Positions 31,851 to 31,969 of a stretch of DNA of 31,969 bases are shown here, piece by piece. The stretch is from CAVSUR01 sp052143655 (GTDB taxonomy: Bacteria > Actinomycetota > Actinomycetes > Streptosporangiales > Streptosporangiaceae): positions 1-31,969 of the forward strand of contig JBKQSL010000429.1 in the NCBI GenBank assembly GCA_052143655.1. Reading direction: 5' to 3'. Each line of letters opens with the position of its first letter. The stretch's first letter is position 1. Made by a program: the position numbers and the translations under genes. The notes beneath the pieces were generated by a model. The model made no database searches, had not been told where the DNA came from, and worked only from the letters and a program-made list of their open reading frames with translations.

Positions 31851-31969
31851 TCAATGGAGAGTTTGATCCTGGCTCAGGACGAACGCTGGCGGCGTGCTTA
31901 ACACATGCAAGTCGAGCGGAAAGGCCCTTCGGGGTACTCGAGCGGCGAACGGGTGAGTAACACGTGAGC
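31851..31969 (+). rRNA. 16S ribosomal RNA, 5' end only
   Basis: AGAGTTTGATCCTGGCTCAG (E. coli positions 8-27) begins at 31858, placing base 1 near 31851. GACGAACGCTGGCGGCGTGC, AACACATGCAAGTCGAGCGG and GGCGAACGGGTGAGTAACAC follow in normal order. The variable helix AGCGGAAAGGCCCTTCGGGG suits Streptosporangiales or Thermomonosporaceae-like actinobacteria. The gene runs off the window. Confidence 0.98.

Overview
The window is a piece of a very GC-rich actinobacterial chromosome. Codon use is dominated by G/C third positions, GTG starts are common, and many genes overlap by ATGA or TGATG. The 5' end of a 16S rRNA gene at the right edge, with a GAGCGGAAAGGCCCTTCGGG helix, looks like Streptosporangiales, Thermomonosporaceae or a relative; I would not go below order. 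Almost everything is housekeeping. I found no phage, CRISPR, toxin or defence system.

Left part (1-11969): the 3' three-quarters of aspS faces manA, followed on the minus strand by the wreck of an oligopeptide-ABC-transporter ATPase gene. Then comes a plus-strand run: rarA, a DUF948 membrane protein, a DUF6167-like protein, alaS, ruvX and mltG. From DUF948 to alaS the genes overlap by one base, ruvX and mltG by four. MltG has an N-terminal cytoplasmic extension of about 550 residues.

Middle part (11970-22016): infC-rpmI-rplT has a long leader carrying a classic intrinsic terminator, an AUC start codon for IF3 and a 24-unit pentapeptide repeat at the IF3 C-terminus. It is followed by a SpoU-type rRNA methyltransferase, an orphan PAS histidine kinase, pheS-pheT and a secreted beta-propeller-like protein.

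Right part (22017-31969): a small lipoprotein gene diverges from an arginine operon argC-J-B-D-R, controlled by what looks like an ArgR operator doublet placed on the promoter. argF and argG are not here. argH follows separately and is interrupted by an in-frame TAA directly before its catalytic signature loop. Then come an imperfect palindromic element, a 3-methyladenine DNA glycosylase, tyrS, and a tandem-promoter rRNA leader leading into 16S rRNA.

The functions fit a translation-centred neighbourhood: four aminoacyl-tRNA synthetases (Asp, Ala, Phe, Tyr), IF3, L35, L20, rRNA modification and rRNA itself. Arginine synthesis and some repair and cell-wall functions are added. The most interesting points are the broken argH, the IF3 leader and start-codon arrangement, the nested inverted repeat over the second rRNA promoter, and the palindrome before the glycosylase gene.
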